A DNA stretch of 64,000 nucleotides from Pseudoalteromonas arabiensis (GTDB lineage Bacteria > Pseudomonadota > Gammaproteobacteria > Enterobacterales > Alteromonadaceae): the NCBI RefSeq assembly GCF_001550155.1, contig NZ_LRUF01000021.1, positions 62,001 to 126,000 of the forward strand, given 5' to 3'. This document shows positions 40,190 through 48,825 of this stretch, piece after piece. Numbering within the stretch: position 1 is the stretch's first letter; every line of letters starts with the position of its first letter. The notes beneath the pieces were generated by a model. The model made no database searches. It saw only the letters and a program-made list of their open reading frames with translations, and was not told where the DNA came from. Both the position numbers and the translations under genes were made by a program.

Positions 40190-41815
40190 TTAATTCAGGG
40201 TTGCATAAAAGCAACCGAACCCGGGCAGAGTGACTTTATTATTGTTTAATTCAGCTGTGTGATGAGAGAGCTCAGTATGCTGTGAAGATATAGTATCTGC
40301 GATAACAAGCTCGCTACTTTGTGCACCTAAGTTGAATGCACAAAGCATTTTAACGCCGTCCAAAGTACGATAGAAAGCAAGTACAGGTTCTTCTGTATTA
40401 ATAAATTCAATATCACCTTCTAATAGTACGTTTTTATCTTTACGCCATGCCATAAATTCACGGTAAGCGTTTAAAATCGAATCTTTATCTTGGTCTTGTG
40501 TACTTACCGCTGCGACCTTATGGGCATCGCCCACTGGCAACCATGGTTTTGTTGTAGAAAAGCCTGCTTGTTCTGCATCACTTGCATCCCATGGCATAGG
40601 CGTACGACAGCCATCGCGACCTTTAAAGTTTGGCCAGAATGTAATGCCATATGGGTCTTGTAAGTCTTCAAACGCGACTTCGGCTTCACCCAAACCTAGC
40701 TCTTCACCTTGATACATACATACGCTACCACGTAACGAAGCAAGTAGGGCAGTTAACATTTTACATTGCTGTGGCTCAATTTTTTCACCTTGACTCCAGC
40801 GACTAGCGACACGCTCTACGTCATGGTTGCTAAATGCCCAACAAGGCCAGCCTTCTGTCATGCGTTGCTCTAACGTGTTGACGGTTGTGCGAATATATTC
40901 TGCGCTGTAGTCATTAGTTAGTAGCTCAAAACTATAGCCCATATGCAGCTTGTCACCGCCTGATGTGTATTCAGCCATGGTTGCTAATGAGTCTTCAGAT
41001 GAAATCTCACCTAATGCAACAGTACCTGGGTATTTATTCAAAAGGGCACGAATGTCTTGCATAAAGCTCAGGTTTTCGGGTTGCGTATTGTTGTAATAGT
41101 GATACTGAAACGCATACGGGTTGTCTTCGCTAAAACCACGGCCTTGACGTTTTTCAGGTGGCTTTGCAGGGTTATCACGTAATTGAGCGTCGTGATAACA
41201 GAAGTTTATGGCATCTAAACGGAAGCCATCAACGCCTTTTTTCAGCCAAAACTCAACATTGTCTAATACCGCTTTGCGTACTTCAGGATTATGGAAGTTT
41301 AGATCTGGTTGCTCAGCAAAAAAGTTATGCAAGTAATATTGGCCACGGCGAGGCTCCCACTGCCATGCAGGACCACCAAAGATTGATAACCAGTTATTTG
41401 GTTGTGTACCATCAGGCTTTGCATCCGCCCAAACATACCAATCAGATTTGTCGTTAGTCTTATCTTCACGGCTATCAAGAAACCATTGATGTTGATCTGA
41501 TGTATGGCTTAATACTTGATCAATAATAATTTTAATATCACGTTGGTGTGCTTGTGCAATTAACTTATCAAAGTCATCGAGGTTACCAAAGATAGGGTCT
41601 ATGTCACGGTAGTCACTGATGTCGTAACCAAAATCTTTCATTGGTGATTTAAAAAAAGGTGAGACCCAAATTGCATCCACGCCAAGGCTCTTAATGTAAT
41701 CGATACGATCAATGATGCCTTTGATATCGCCAATGCCATCGCCATTAGTGTCTTGGAAGCTACGCGGATAAACTTGGTAAATAACCGCACCTTTATACCA
41801 CTGCTTTTGAGTCAT
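40190..41815 (-). CDS. Cytoplasmic GH13 alpha-glucosidase
   Basis: Glycoside hydrolase of family GH13 (oligo-1,6-glucosidase/alpha-glucosidase group), 541 residues from MTQKQWYKGAVIYQVYPRSF. GGAG six bases before this ATG fixes the start; the longer upstream frame lacks family match. The catalytic set is nucleophile D201 (GFRLDAINF), acid/base E270 (VALGEISSE) and stabiliser D332 (FSNHDVERV). No signal peptide is seen, so it acts in the cytoplasm on maltose or short maltodextrins. It is divergent from the receptor gene. An operator (TGCATACGTATGCA) lies 107 bases upstream, linking it to the starch regulon. Confidence 0.93.
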   Translation of the reverse strand: MTQKQWYKGAVIYQVYPRSFQDTNGDGIGDIKGIIDRIDYIKSLGVDAIWVSPFFKSPMKDFGYDISDYRDIDPIFGNLDDFDKLIAQAHQRDIKIIIDQVLSHTSDQHQWFLDSREDKTNDKSDWYVWADAKPDGTQPNNWLSIFGGPAWQWEPRRGQYYLHNFFAEQPDLNFHNPEVRKAVLDNVEFWLKKGVDGFRLDAINFCYHDAQLRDNPAKPPEKRQGRGFSEDNPYAFQYHYYNNTQPENLSFMQDIRALLNKYPGTVALGEISSEDSLATMAEYTSGGDKLHMGYSFELLTNDYSAEYIRTTVNTLEQRMTEGWPCWAFSNHDVERVASRWSQGEKIEPQQCKMLTALLASLRGSVCMYQGEELGLGEAEVAFEDLQDPYGITFWPNFKGRDGCRTPMPWDASDAEQAGFSTTKPWLPVGDAHKVAAVSTQDQDKDSILNAYREFMAWRKDKNVLLEGDIEFINTEEPVLAFYRTLDGVKMLCAFNLGAQSSELVIADTISSQHTELSHHTAELNNNKVTLPGFGCFYATLN

Positions 41816-41921
41816 GTTTTTCTCCATCGTGACATTCAGTGTCTGTAAACTGAGAGGTAACCTCACAAGGGTTACCAGAATGTCAAAAGCATACGTGAAG
41901 GGGGGTAGGCTGTAAAAACTC

Positions 41922-41935
41922 TGCATACGTATGCA
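41922..41935. promoter_or_regulatory. LacI-type operator upstream of alpha-glucosidase gene
   Basis: TGCATACGTATGCA is a perfect 14-bp palindrome with the central CG typical of LacI-family operators. Three related sites lie elsewhere in the sugar locus. Binding by LacI regulator 1 is inferred. Confidence 0.75.
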
Positions 41936-42330
41936 CGTTAAATTAACGTTTTAACTCAGCATAATTTATTAACGCTAGTCGTGTGTGTTGAATTAATTTT
42001 TAATGTGAAATTCTTTACCAATTTTTTACTGTCCTAAAAAACACAACTAAGAATCCACTGTGGTGCATAAAATAGCTGGCTTGTCACAAAGTGGTGCAAC
42101 AAGTTTTTTTGGTATGACCAATTAACATTCGCTGTGTTGAATTAGAAGTAATAATTTTTCTATCCTCTTTGATCACTAGTAAGTATTAGCTTTTACAGTC
42201 AGGTCCCAGTTTGGGTGCTTAAAGTAAGACAATTTTGTTTCATTCACATTTCCTTACTTGGCTTTGAAAATAAATAAATAATAATCAGTAACTTAACCAT
42301 TTCATCTGTAAAATATTTGTTAAATTTAAA

Positions 42331-42359
42331 TTGCATGAACTAGGCTGAATACGTATGCA
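42331..42359 (+). promoter_or_regulatory. Putative promoter of TonB-dependent receptor gene
   Basis: TTGCAT (-35-like) is followed after 17 bases by TATGCA (-10-like). The second element lies inside the operator, so bound repressor would block the promoter. The same spacing occurs upstream of the lipoprotein amylase. Confidence 0.45.
42346..42359. promoter_or_regulatory. LacI-type operator at TonB receptor promoter
   Basis: TGAATACGTATGCA differs by one base from the perfect palindrome at 41922. It sits within a 20-base block (TAGGCTGAATACGTATGCAT) repeated exactly at 48745-48764. Confidence 0.75.
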
Positions 42360-42490
42360 TAAATTTGTTAAGAAAATAAGCTGAGCGTTAATATTCATCT
42401 CGACAACAAAATCAGTCAGCGAATAACAGCTTTTCTGAAACAGATAACTGCATCACGTTGGCATTACAATTTGGGTAATGGGAAAACATT

Positions 42491-45280
42491 ATGTCTATGT
42501 TCAAACCAAGTATATTAACTCTGGCTCTTACAGCCGCAGGTTTAAATAGTTTTGTAGCGTATGCTGCTGAAGAAGACCAAAAAGCAAAAAATGATAACGT
42601 TGAGGTTATCGAAGTAAAAGGTTTTCGTGGCAGTGTTGTAGAGTCTATTAATACGAAACGCTTCACACCTGAAGTCGTTGAGTCAATCTCAGCAGAAGAT
42701 ATCGGTAAATTACCTGATTCATCAATCGCTGAATCGATCGCGCGTCTTCCTGGTTTAACAGCCCAGCGTCTAGATGGACGTGCAAGTCGGGTTAGTGTTC
42801 GTGGTTTTAGCGAAAACGAAAGTGCCACAACTTTCAATGGTCGTGAACAGGTGTCAATTGGTGACAACCGTGGCGTTGAATTTGACCTTTACCCATCAGA
42901 AATCATGAGCGGTGTAACTGTATATAAAACACCGAGTGCAGGTATTGAAGCCGAAGGTATTGCTGGCGTAATTGACATGCAAACTGTAAAACCTTTAAGC
43001 AAAGGTGAGCAAGTTATCATGTTCAATGGTCAATATGAGCAAACAGGCTTTGATAAATTAAACCCAGACGGCGACGATAAAGGGTTTCGTGGCACAATTT
43101 CTTATATCGATCAGTTTGCTGATGACACCATCGGCGTTGCATTTGCCTACAATACGATGAGCTCTCCAAATCAAGAGAAGCGTTGGAATTCATGGGGCTA
43201 CCCAGAATTTACCGGCGAAGATGGTAATACCTATTCTATCTTAGGTGGCGCTAAGCCGTTTGTACGCTCATCGACACTTGAACGTGATACAGCCATGTTC
43301 GTGTTAGAAGCAGCACCGAATGACCGTTTAAATATGACATTCGATGCTTTGTATGTGGATTTTTCAGATGAAAAAATCCTACGTGGTATCGAAGTTCCAT
43401 TTGCATGGGGTCAAGGTTCAATCGACCCTAGTTCAGCCGTTGTTGATGCAGACTCAGGTTTTATCACCAGTGCTGTTACACAAGGTCAACGTGTTGTAGT
43501 GCGTAATGACTATGAAGAGCGTAATGCAGAGCTAACTCAATTTGGTTTTAACACTAAGTACGATATCAGTGATGACTGGTCAGTAGAGTTTGACGCTAGT
43601 CGCTCTGAAGTTGAACGTCAAATCTGGAGTATCGAAAGCTACTCAGGTACAGGTCGTGGCGATGCAAATGGCATTGCAGATGATATTGGTTATGTATTTG
43701 ACGGTGGTAACACAGGGGCACAATTCAGCCATAACCTTGATTACAGTGATTATGATTTAATTCAACTAGGTGGTCCATTATCCTGGGGTGCAAGTGCTGC
43801 TCTGAATGATAAATATGGTTTAACTGGTACTGAATACGAGAATACCGCACAAGATGGCTTTATCAATGCGCCAGAAATCAATGATGAACTAAGCACATTG
43901 AAGCTTGCTGCAAGCAAAGTCCTTGATAACGCTTATATCAGCCGCGTGTCATTCGGTGTGTCATATCGTGACCGTGAGAAGAGTAAACTGTCTGAAGGTT
44001 ACTTCATGACGTTGAAAGACTTCTCACTTTCAAACCCTGGTATGTTATCAATCCCAGAGCAATACCGCTTAGGTACGGCGAGCCTTGATTTCATTGGTAT
44101 GGGCAATATGGTTGCTTATGATACCAATGCTTTAGTGAATGATGGCTACTACAGCTTACTTCAAGAAAGCTTAACTGATTCAAAGCACAAGACACAATCG
44201 TGGACAGTACAAGAAGAAGTGACAGCGTTCTTTGCTCAAGCAGACATTAATGCAGAGCTAGGTTCAATCCCTGTAACAGGTAACATTGGTGTTCGCTATG
44301 TTAAAACTGAACAGTCTTCACAAGGCTTCGCTGCTAACACAGTTGACGGTCTAGTCGTTGTATCTCCAACAGATGTAAGTCATGATTACAGCCATTTCTT
44401 ACCAAGCTTAAACTTATCATTTGCAATCGATGAAGAGCAAACCGTACGTTTCGGCGCAGCGAAAACAATTTCTCGTGCCCGCTTAGACGAAATGAACTCA
44501 TCAGTTAATGCATCTTATAATCAACAACCAGATGAAAACGGTAATTACTGGAGTGTATCAGGTGGTAACCCTGAGCTGGAGCCTAAAGAAGCAACTGGCT
44601 TTGACTTAAGCTACGAAAACTACTTCCATGAAGAAGGTTATTTTGCCGCTGCATTTTTCTATAAAGATATTACGCAGTGGATCTTTGATGGTACTTACGA
44701 AATTGATATGAGCGGTGTTGCTGACCCATCAACAGGTGAGATTCCAGCAACTTCAACAGGTACTGGTTCTGGTAAAGTAAATGGTGGCTCTGGTGACCTT
44801 TGGGGTTATGAGCTTTCATTAACACTGCCGTTCACCATGTTTAGTGATTCACTTGATGGCTTTGGTTTAATCGCAAGTCACACAGGTGTTGAGCAAGATA
44901 TTACAGACCAAAACGGTAATGAGTATGAGCTACCTGGTTTATCTGACCAAATCGATAGCTTAACAGTGTACTTTGAGCGTAACGGTTTCCAAGCGCGTAC
45001 TAGCATGCGTAAGCGCAGCGATTTTAAAGGTGATGTATACGGTTTAGGTTTTGCGACTACACAAGTTGATATTAAAGGCGAAACAATTTGGGATGCGCAA
45101 ATTGGTTACGACTTTAGTGAAGGCGGCGTAGAGAGCCTTGACGGTTTATCTGTAACATTCCAAGTTCAGAACATCACTGAAGAGCCGTTTACATCACTAC
45201 AAGGTGATAACTCACTACAAGTGCGTGATTACCAAGACTACGGTCGTACATTCCTGTTAGGCTTCAGCTACAAGCTGTAA
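42491..45280 (+). CDS. TonB-dependent receptor for maltodextrin (predicted)
   Basis: Outer-membrane active transporter of 929 residues. The signal peptide ends near VAYAAEEDQ. The plug domain follows (about 35-165: VEVIEVKGFRGSV, LPDSSIAESIARLPG, VSVRGFSENESATTFNGR), then a 22-strand barrel. The C-terminus ends in an aromatic-rich strand (GRTFLLGFSYKL), as outer-membrane barrels require. It resembles receptors in the TIGR01782 group that import sugars in Alteromonadales and Caulobacter (MalA type). Maltodextrin as substrate is inferred from the neighbouring amylases and operators. A terminator separates it from the next gene. Confidence 0.9.
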   Translation: MSMFKPSILTLALTAAGLNSFVAYAAEEDQKAKNDNVEVIEVKGFRGSVVESINTKRFTPEVVESISAEDIGKLPDSSIAESIARLPGLTAQRLDGRASRVSVRGFSENESATTFNGREQVSIGDNRGVEFDLYPSEIMSGVTVYKTPSAGIEAEGIAGVIDMQTVKPLSKGEQVIMFNGQYEQTGFDKLNPDGDDKGFRGTISYIDQFADDTIGVAFAYNTMSSPNQEKRWNSWGYPEFTGEDGNTYSILGGAKPFVRSSTLERDTAMFVLEAAPNDRLNMTFDALYVDFSDEKILRGIEVPFAWGQGSIDPSSAVVDADSGFITSAVTQGQRVVVRNDYEERNAELTQFGFNTKYDISDDWSVEFDASRSEVERQIWSIESYSGTGRGDANGIADDIGYVFDGGNTGAQFSHNLDYSDYDLIQLGGPLSWGASAALNDKYGLTGTEYENTAQDGFINAPEINDELSTLKLAASKVLDNAYISRVSFGVSYRDREKSKLSEGYFMTLKDFSLSNPGMLSIPEQYRLGTASLDFIGMGNMVAYDTNALVNDGYYSLLQESLTDSKHKTQSWTVQEEVTAFFAQADINAELGSIPVTGNIGVRYVKTEQSSQGFAANTVDGLVVVSPTDVSHDYSHFLPSLNLSFAIDEEQTVRFGAAKTISRARLDEMNSSVNASYNQQPDENGNYWSVSGGNPELEPKEATGFDLSYENYFHEEGYFAAAFFYKDITQWIFDGTYEIDMSGVADPSTGEIPATSTGTGSGKVNGGSGDLWGYELSLTLPFTMFSDSLDGFGLIASHTGVEQDITDQNGNEYELPGLSDQIDSLTVYFERNGFQARTSMRKRSDFKGDVYGLGFATTQVDIKGETIWDAQIGYDFSEGGVESLDGLSVTFQVQNITEEPFTSLQGDNSLQVRDYQDYGRTFLLGFSYKL

Positions 45281-45304
45281 TAAGCTAATGTAGTGATAGA
45301 AATT

Positions 45305-45336
45305 GCCCTTGTGATTTGTTTTACAAGGGCTTTTTT
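45305..45336 (+). terminator. Terminator between TonB receptor and halogenase genes
   Basis: GCCCTTGT and ACAAGGGC pair around a loop of about ten bases, followed by TTTTTTG. No new promoter is obvious before the halogenase gene, so partial read-through is likely. Confidence 0.88.
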
Positions 45337-45384
45337 GTATCAGTGAGCTACACTCAATAAATTGAAATTGGTGTTAGGTGTACT

Positions 45385-46881
45385 ATGGGTTCAAAAAAGA
45401 TAACTAAGGTTGTAATTGCCGGTGGTGGTACTGCAGGATGGATCACTGCCGCATTACTCAATAAAGTACTGGGTAAAGTGCTCGAAATTACACTTGTTGA
45501 GTCAGCTGAAATTGGCACCGTTGGGGTAGGTGAAGCAAGTATTCCGCCTATTTTACATCTTAATGCTGCACTTGGCATTTCTGAAAAAGAATTTATAGAG
45601 GCCACTGGCGCAACGATTAAGCTCGGTATCGAGTTTGAGAATTGGCGCAGCCAAGGTCACAGCTACATGCACGCCTTTGGTGAGATAGGTAAAGATTTTC
45701 CGTTTTGTGAGTTTTATCATTTTTGGTTAAAAGCACATCACGCCAATAATGTACCTGATTTTTGGGATTTTTCACTTAACTATCAAGCTGCCAAAGCTCA
45801 TAAATTTGCCCACCTTAAACACATTCCTAACACCCAGTTAGCGGGCTTACATTATGCTTACCATTTTGATGCCACTCGATATGGCGAATTCTTAAAAGAA
45901 TTAGCGCAATCACAGGGCGTTAAACGCATTGAAGGCAAAATTGAATCGGTTAATCAATGCCATGAAAGCGGACTTATTCGCTCTTTGCAGCTTAAAAATG
46001 GCGAGCAAATAGATGGCGATTTATTTATTGATTGCACAGGCCTTCGCGCTTTATTGATAGAACAGACACTAAATACTGGTTTTGAAGATTGGTCGCACTG
46101 GTTGCCTTGCGATAGTGCTGTTGCAGTACAAAGTGAATCAGCAACGGATGCAATTCCTTATACACGCTCGATTGCAAAAGACTCAGGCTGGCAATGGCAA
46201 ATTCCATTACAGCATCGTGTAGGCAACGGCCTTGTATATTCTTCTCGTTTCTTATCAGACGAAGCGGCAAAACAACAGCTGTTGGACAACTTACCTGCAA
46301 AACAACTCACAGAGCCGCGATTTATTAAATTTAAAACAGGGCGGCGCTTAAAACAGTGGCATAAAAATGTGGTATCGATTGGCTTATCGAGCGGTTTTTT
46401 AGAGCCATTAGAATCGACCAGTATTCATTTAATTCAAAGTGCAGCGATTCGTTTAATTAAATTTTTTCCTCATCAAGGTATTAAGCAATGCCTTGTGGAT
46501 GAATTTAATCAACAAAGTAAAACAGAATTTGAGCGAATTCGTGACTTTATCATTCTTCATTACAAACTAACTGAGCGTGATGACACTGCATTTTGGCGTT
46601 TTTGTAAAAATATGGATATTCCAAGCAGTCTTAAAAAGAAAATTGAGCTATTTAAAACCAGCGGCAAGCTCGTAAGAGAAGACGATGAATTATTTGCCGA
46701 AGTGGCATGGCAGCAAGTGATGATAGGGCAAGGACTCATTGCAGAGGATCATCACCCATTGGCTGATGCATTATCCGATGAGCAATTAAATGAGCTATTT
46801 AGTAGTTTAAAAACCTTGATTAATAGTGCCGTTGAGCAACTGCCGAGCCACCGTCAATTTTTAGAAAAAGTACAAAATTAA
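45385..46881 (+). CDS. Flavin-dependent tryptophan halogenase-family protein
   Basis: A 498-residue FAD protein of the PrnA type. Known features of active halogenases are kept: the FAD motif GGGTAGW (13-19), the catalytic Lys in [12 protein letters not shown] (K79, the same number as in PrnA), the WxWxIP motif (W269 to P274) and the Glu in [10 protein letters not shown] (E340, matching PrnA E346). The substrate pocket cannot be judged. It lies between the receptor gene and an exported amylase gene, with only two bases to the latter. Such homologues are often found next to sugar TonB receptors, and their real substrate is unknown. There is no secondary-metabolite cluster around it. Confidence 0.88.
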   Translation: MGSKKITKVVIAGGGTAGWITAALLNKVLGKVLEITLVESAEIGTVGVGEASIPPILHLNAALGISEKEFIEATGATIKLGIEFENWRSQGHSYMHAFGEIGKDFPFCEFYHFWLKAHHANNVPDFWDFSLNYQAAKAHKFAHLKHIPNTQLAGLHYAYHFDATRYGEFLKELAQSQGVKRIEGKIESVNQCHESGLIRSLQLKNGEQIDGDLFIDCTGLRALLIEQTLNTGFEDWSHWLPCDSAVAVQSESATDAIPYTRSIAKDSGWQWQIPLQHRVGNGLVYSSRFLSDEAAKQQLLDNLPAKQLTEPRFIKFKTGRRLKQWHKNVVSIGLSSGFLEPLESTSIHLIQSAAIRLIKFFPHQGIKQCLVDEFNQQSKTEFERIRDFIILHYKLTERDDTAFWRFCKNMDIPSSLKKKIELFKTSGKLVREDDELFAEVAWQQVMIGQGLIAEDHHPLADALSDEQLNELFSSLKTLINSAVEQLPSHRQFLEKVQN

Positions 46882-46883
46882 TT

Positions 46884-48734
46884 ATGAAAAAAACACAGAC
46901 ATTTTTAGCGTTAACCACCGCATTCACGCTTTTCAACTCGACTGCAAGTTTTGCAATTACCGCATCACCAGAAAATTGGTGGGTAGGGATGAAAAACAAC
47001 TCGCTGCAAGTCATGCTTTACGATAAAAATATTGCCAGCAAAGCATGGCAAATGATGCCTTATAAAGGCGTTGAGTTTAAAGGGGTGACAACAACAAATA
47101 ACCCCAACTACGCGTTTTTAGATTTAACCATCAGCGATAATGCAAAGGCGGGAACACTCACCTTTAAAGCTGAAGATGGCACAAGATTTACTTATCCGTT
47201 AAATGCCCGTGATAAGCAAAGTGCTAATCGCCAAGGTTTCACAAATAAAGACACGCTTTATTTAATCAATCCTGATCGCTTTGTAAACGGTGACCCAAGC
47301 AATGACACCGTTTCTGGTATGCAAGAGCCTGCAAACCCAAGTTTTAAAGGTGGCCGACATGGCGGTGATATTCAAGGTGTTATTAATAGCCTAGATTATC
47401 TTGAGGACCTTGGTGTGACACAACTTTGGTTAACGCCGGTGCTTGAAAATGACATGCCAAGTTATTCTTATCATGGTTATGCCATTACTGATTTTTACAA
47501 AGTTGATCCGCGTATGGGCAGTAATGCGCTTTATAAAACCTTATCAGCAGAAGCGAAAGAGCATGGTATTGGTTTAGTGATAGACATGGTACTTAATCAC
47601 TTTGGTTCATCGCATCAGTGGATGACTGATATGCCTACTGCTGATTGGGTTAACTTTGATGGCAAGTTTGAAAACGGTAAAAATGCCACCAGTCACGCCA
47701 GACAAACAATCCAAGACCCTCATGCTAGCCAATACGACAAACGTCAATTTAATGATGGTTGGTTTGTTGAGTCGATGCCTGATTTAAATCAGCGCCAGCC
47801 GCTACTCTCTACTTATTTGATTCAAAATGCCATATGGTGGATTGAATATGCCAATTTAAGCGGCATTCGTGTTGATACCTATTCATACTCAGATAAAGCT
47901 TTTTTAGCTGATTGGACTCACGCGATTATGAGTGAGTATCCGAACTTTAATATTGTTGGCGAAGAGTGGACAACCAACCCAGCAATTGCTTCTTATTGGC
48001 AGCGCGGCAAAGTCAATCAAGATGGCTATACCTCTGATTTACCAAGTGTGATGGATTTTTCATTACAAGAAGCACTGATCCAAGCACTTAATGAAGAGGA
48101 AAGTTGGAATACAGGTTGGATAAAAGTGTATCAATCGCTAGCGAATGACTTTTTATATGCAGATACCGATAACATTTTAGTGTTTGCAGATAACCATGAC
48201 ATGAGTCGTGTTTACACTGAGCTTGGGCAAGACTTAGCAAAAACGAAATTGGCCATGACGCTACTGTTAACAACTCGCGGTATTCCACAAATTTATTACG
48301 GCACTGAGCTGTTGCTTGATAACACGCCAAGTAATGATCACGGTGATATTCGTATTGACTTCCCAGGTGGCTTTAAAGGTCAAAAAGCAAATGCTTTCAC
48401 AGGCAAAGGGCTTTCAGCTGATCAGCAAGAGATGTTAAGTTCCATTAAAAAACTGCTTCAGCTGCGCCAAGAAAAGCCAGCACTAAGCGAAGGCCGTTTA
48501 ATGCATTTTTCACCAAAGCAAGGCGTTTACAGCTATGTGAGAGAACACAATGGCCAATCTGTATTGGTAATTTTAAACAAAAACCAACAAGCCATTGATT
48601 GGGACTTAAGCTACATGCAAGAAGTGCTAAAAGGCACTAACAAAGGGCGCGATTTAATCAGCGAAAAGCGCGTTGATCTTGCTACGCCAATCCGCTTAAA
48701 AGCGATGCAAGCACGCTTAATCGAGCTTGAATAA
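46884..48734 (+). CDS. Exported SusA-like GH13 neopullulanase/cyclomaltodextrinase
   Basis: A 616-residue GH13 enzyme with a signal peptide (cleavage near ASFAITAS). Residues about 26-108 form the beta-sandwich N-domain of cyclomaltodextrinase type. The catalytic barrel has D331 (GIRVDTYSY), E360 (IVGEEW) and D439 (FADNHDMSR). A C-terminal beta domain ends the protein. It is related to Bacteroides SusA and should cut linear or cyclic maltodextrin in the periplasm. It follows the halogenase gene by two bases, so the two are one transcript. Confidence 0.9.
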   Translation: MKKTQTFLALTTAFTLFNSTASFAITASPENWWVGMKNNSLQVMLYDKNIASKAWQMMPYKGVEFKGVTTTNNPNYAFLDLTISDNAKAGTLTFKAEDGTRFTYPLNARDKQSANRQGFTNKDTLYLINPDRFVNGDPSNDTVSGMQEPANPSFKGGRHGGDIQGVINSLDYLEDLGVTQLWLTPVLENDMPSYSYHGYAITDFYKVDPRMGSNALYKTLSAEAKEHGIGLVIDMVLNHFGSSHQWMTDMPTADWVNFDGKFENGKNATSHARQTIQDPHASQYDKRQFNDGWFVESMPDLNQRQPLLSTYLIQNAIWWIEYANLSGIRVDTYSYSDKAFLADWTHAIMSEYPNFNIVGEEWTTNPAIASYWQRGKVNQDGYTSDLPSVMDFSLQEALIQALNEEESWNTGWIKVYQSLANDFLYADTDNILVFADNHDMSRVYTELGQDLAKTKLAMTLLLTTRGIPQIYYGTELLLDNTPSNDHGDIRIDFPGGFKGQKANAFTGKGLSADQQEMLSSIKKLLQLRQEKPALSEGRLMHFSPKQGVYSYVREHNGQSVLVILNKNQQAIDWDLSYMQEVLKGTNKGRDLISEKRVDLATPIRLKAMQARLIELE

Positions 48735-48763
48735 TTGCAACTAATAGGCTGAATACGTATGCA
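48735..48763 (+). promoter_or_regulatory. Putative promoter of the lipoprotein amylase operon
   Basis: TTGCAA and TATGCA are spaced by 17 bases, the same layout as the receptor promoter at 42331. It begins directly after the stop of the upstream amylase gene. Confidence 0.45.
48750..48763. promoter_or_regulatory. LacI-type operator before lipoprotein amylase operon
   Basis: TGAATACGTATGCA, identical to the receptor operator. A lone half-site, CGTATGCA, follows at 48773-48780 and may aid binding. Confidence 0.75.
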
Positions 48764-48825
48764 TTTACTGTCCGTATGCAGCCCTTAACATTAGTATGAA
48801 CTGATATTTACAGAAAAATGAAGTA

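Larger units (their letters stand above)
41816..42490. other. 675-base divergent regulatory region between alpha-glucosidase and TonB receptor genes
   Basis: No coding sequence. It contains two operators of the CGTATGCA type (41922-41935 and 42346-42359), one near each gene, and the promoter of the receptor. Between them is an AT-rich stretch of about 400 bases with no further feature that I can support. Confidence 0.8.

Noticed and set aside
41984..42144. A 12-base direct repeat, TGTGTTGAATTA, at 41984 and 42133 upstream of the TonB receptor.
   Set aside because: Short, AT-rich and not palindromic; two copies in a 400-base AT-rich stretch can arise by chance, and neither sits at a recognisable promoter.
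45385..46881. A halogenated natural-product gene cluster built around the halogenase homologue.
   Set aside because: Neighbours are a sugar receptor and amylases; there is no synthetase, prenyltransferase or dedicated flavin reductase gene in the window.
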